In this document: positions 62,763-64,000 of the stretch, piece by piece
How the letters are laid out: every line of letters begins with the position of its first letter
Numbering within the stretch: position 1 is the first letter of the stretch
Source: Phytophthora colocasiae
Lineage: Eukaryota; Oomycota; Peronosporomycetes; Peronosporales; Peronosporaceae
Reading direction: 5' to 3'
DNA: 64,000 nucleotides
Assembly (NCBI GenBank): GCA_018806915.1
Contig: JAGKQI010000052.1
Span: 496,001 to 560,000, forward strand
Position numbers and translations under genes: made by a program
Notes under the pieces: model-generated
Seen by the model: only the letters and a program-made list of their open reading frames with translations
What the model was told of the DNA's origin: nothing
The model's database searches: none

Positions 62763-63818
62763 GGTTAGATGTTGCTCTTACAGACTAGTAAATCCTACAA
62801 GTTGAAGTAGAATAATCTTAACCAATCAAAAATCAGAACAACACGCCTTCATCCAATCAGAATGCAGGGATCGTGGCGTTAAGCCAATCACGACTTAGGC
62901 TGCGTGTCTTCTCGTGCGCAACACGCTGGAGGCACGAGCCTTGACGTAGAATACGTCACACGACCTCGTTTTAAAAGGAGGGTCCCTATTTCGAAGGGCA
63001 GTTGGGCGCGATGTGGCCAACTTTCTTGCAACGGTGGCAAGTCGTATCCGATGATGAGCGATGAGACATCCCAATTCGTCATCATGGTGGCTACTCATCT
63101 GGGCGTTACCCCTATGACCTGGTATCGTCCGTTCGCGATCGAGCGTGATCACTCGGGTCGTATTGAGACATGGGTTATTTTCAAGGAAGCTATGAGTCGC
63201 CGCTTCCTGCCTCCGGACAGTGAATATCGCCTCCGCGAGCGTTTGTGTGCGCCAAATCAGGGTTCGTCGCTGCATGATTACGTGGCGATTTTTCAAAAAT
63301 TGCTCACCCAGTGCACGGTACCCATCAGCCAGCTGAAGCTCCGTTTTTATTTCCCAACAAGGATTAAAGACGGAGACTGCGAATCACGTTCGTGAAAACC
63401 ATCCGGCGACACTGGACGAGACTATCCAGATCGCTATGCGCTTTGATCACGCTGGCAAACGTTCTCTCATGCTTGACAATGGGTGGCAGTCACAGCTCCA
63501 GCAGGTCTTCATCGAGCTTGCCATGATAGGTTGGGGGTTCGTGGTTGCGGGCTACAGTTGGCTGTGCGGAGAGCGCGTCGATGCGAGCTTGACTAGCAGC
63601 AATTGCTGCTGCATGAGGCCTTGAAATTCAGTCTGCTGTCTCGCCAGCTGCTGTAGAAGGCCTCAACGGTCTGCGGAGTGGTGGTCTCTTCCATCACGGT
63701 GAAGCAGGTCTTGAAAGTTTTGTCGGCACGAGGGCCGGTTTCTTGACAAGTCGCAGCTTGGACTTTCCAAGTGCTACTATGTAATGTAGTAGAGAAGGCA
63801 AATTGGAAAGCGAATTAA
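62763..63818. repeat. Satellite unit 5 (type A)
   Basis: 1056 bp, with long C-, A- and G-runs. It shares GCGTTACC with unit 4 and additionally has shortened runs near 63660 and 63720. Confidence 0.9.
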
Positions 63819-64000
63819 GGTTAGATGTTGCTCTTACAGACTAGTAAATCCTACAAGTTGAAGTAGAATAATCTTAACCAATCAAAAATCAGAACAACAC
63901 GCCTTCATCCAATCAGAATGCAGGGATCGTGGCGTTAAGCCAATCACGACTTAGGCTGCGTGTCTTCTCGTGCGCAACACGCTGGAGGCACGAGCCTTGA
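63819..64000. repeat. Satellite unit 6, partial
   Basis: First 182 bp of another unit, cut by the window end. Confidence 0.9.

Larger units (their letters stand above)
58531..64000. repeat. Tandem array of about 1,057-bp gag-derived units, runs off the window
   Basis: Five full head-to-tail units start at 58531, 59594, 60649, 61708 and 62763, and a sixth at 63819 is cut by the window end. Spacings are 1063, 1055, 1059, 1055 and 1056 bp. Units differ by few substitutions and 1-nt indels. The left edge near 58520 is sharp: the first unit alone has an extra 8-9 bp after CAGACTA. Each unit carries gypsy-type gag fragments in both orientations (listed for unit 1). None of the frames is long enough or starts properly to be a functional gene. 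The array behaves as a retrotransposon-derived satellite. Confidence 0.95.

Overview
The window is nuclear DNA of an oomycete, most likely a Phytophthora. The evidence is an RXLR effector with five LWY units, a Crinkler (CRN) effector carrying LxLFLAK, a decayed necrosis-inducing NLP gene, a PAN/Apple secreted protein, a mucin-like cysteine/threonine/proline repeat protein, START-FYVE-GAF proteins, short 60-115 nt introns with GTACGT-type donors, and gypsy and copia debris. There is no bacterial gene organisation.

Layout. 1-0.56 kb: the 3' end of an Old Yellow Enzyme gene. 1.9-8.5 kb: a tandem family of START-like/FYVE/GAF genes (one intact, one with a 1-nt frameshift, one short relic), with an NLP pseudogene lying between copy 2 and the relic. 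8.7-12.5 kb: a divergent pair made of a nuclear-lamin homologue with complete lamin architecture and a receptor-like TKL kinase. 13.2-20.9 kb: a plastic segment with a DEAH-helicase pseudogene, a short CRN, a five-unit RXLR-LWY effector, and three copies of a C1q/TNF-like family, two of them decayed. 20.9-41.1 kb: mostly housekeeping genes: mitochondrial bL35, AN1/C2H2 zinc-finger protein with a CaaX end, dynein light chain LC8, class II histone deacetylase, glycosyltransferase, two secreted cysteine-rich proteins, PH-domain protein, Ufm1 protease UFSP2, a large LtaS/sulfatase-type membrane enzyme and a small membrane protein.

41.3-48.2 kb: a PX/GOLD/coiled-coil gene is split by a 5.1-kb Ty1/copia retrotransposon. 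The two 219-bp LTRs are identical, the target duplication is GGTAC, and the host reading frame rejoins exactly when the element and one duplication copy are removed. 48.5-50.3 kb: mucin-like repeat protein. 52.5-58.4 kb: vesicle tether p115/USO1, a free-standing NPC1 N-terminal domain with a membrane anchor, and, 59 bp away and divergent, a mitochondrially targeted protein.

58.5-64.0 kb (running off the window): a tandem array of about 1,057-bp units built from a gypsy-type gag gene whose central part is inverted relative to its two ends. The array shows an A/B alternation of small variants, and every unit examined carries three CCAATCA motifs spaced exactly 31 bp. This array, the copia insertion, and the lamin gene with a CaaX box hidden in a tiny last exon are the most interesting parts.

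Intron-exon structures were worked out by eye from splice consensus and reading-frame closure; in every multi-exon model the summed exon length is a multiple of three.
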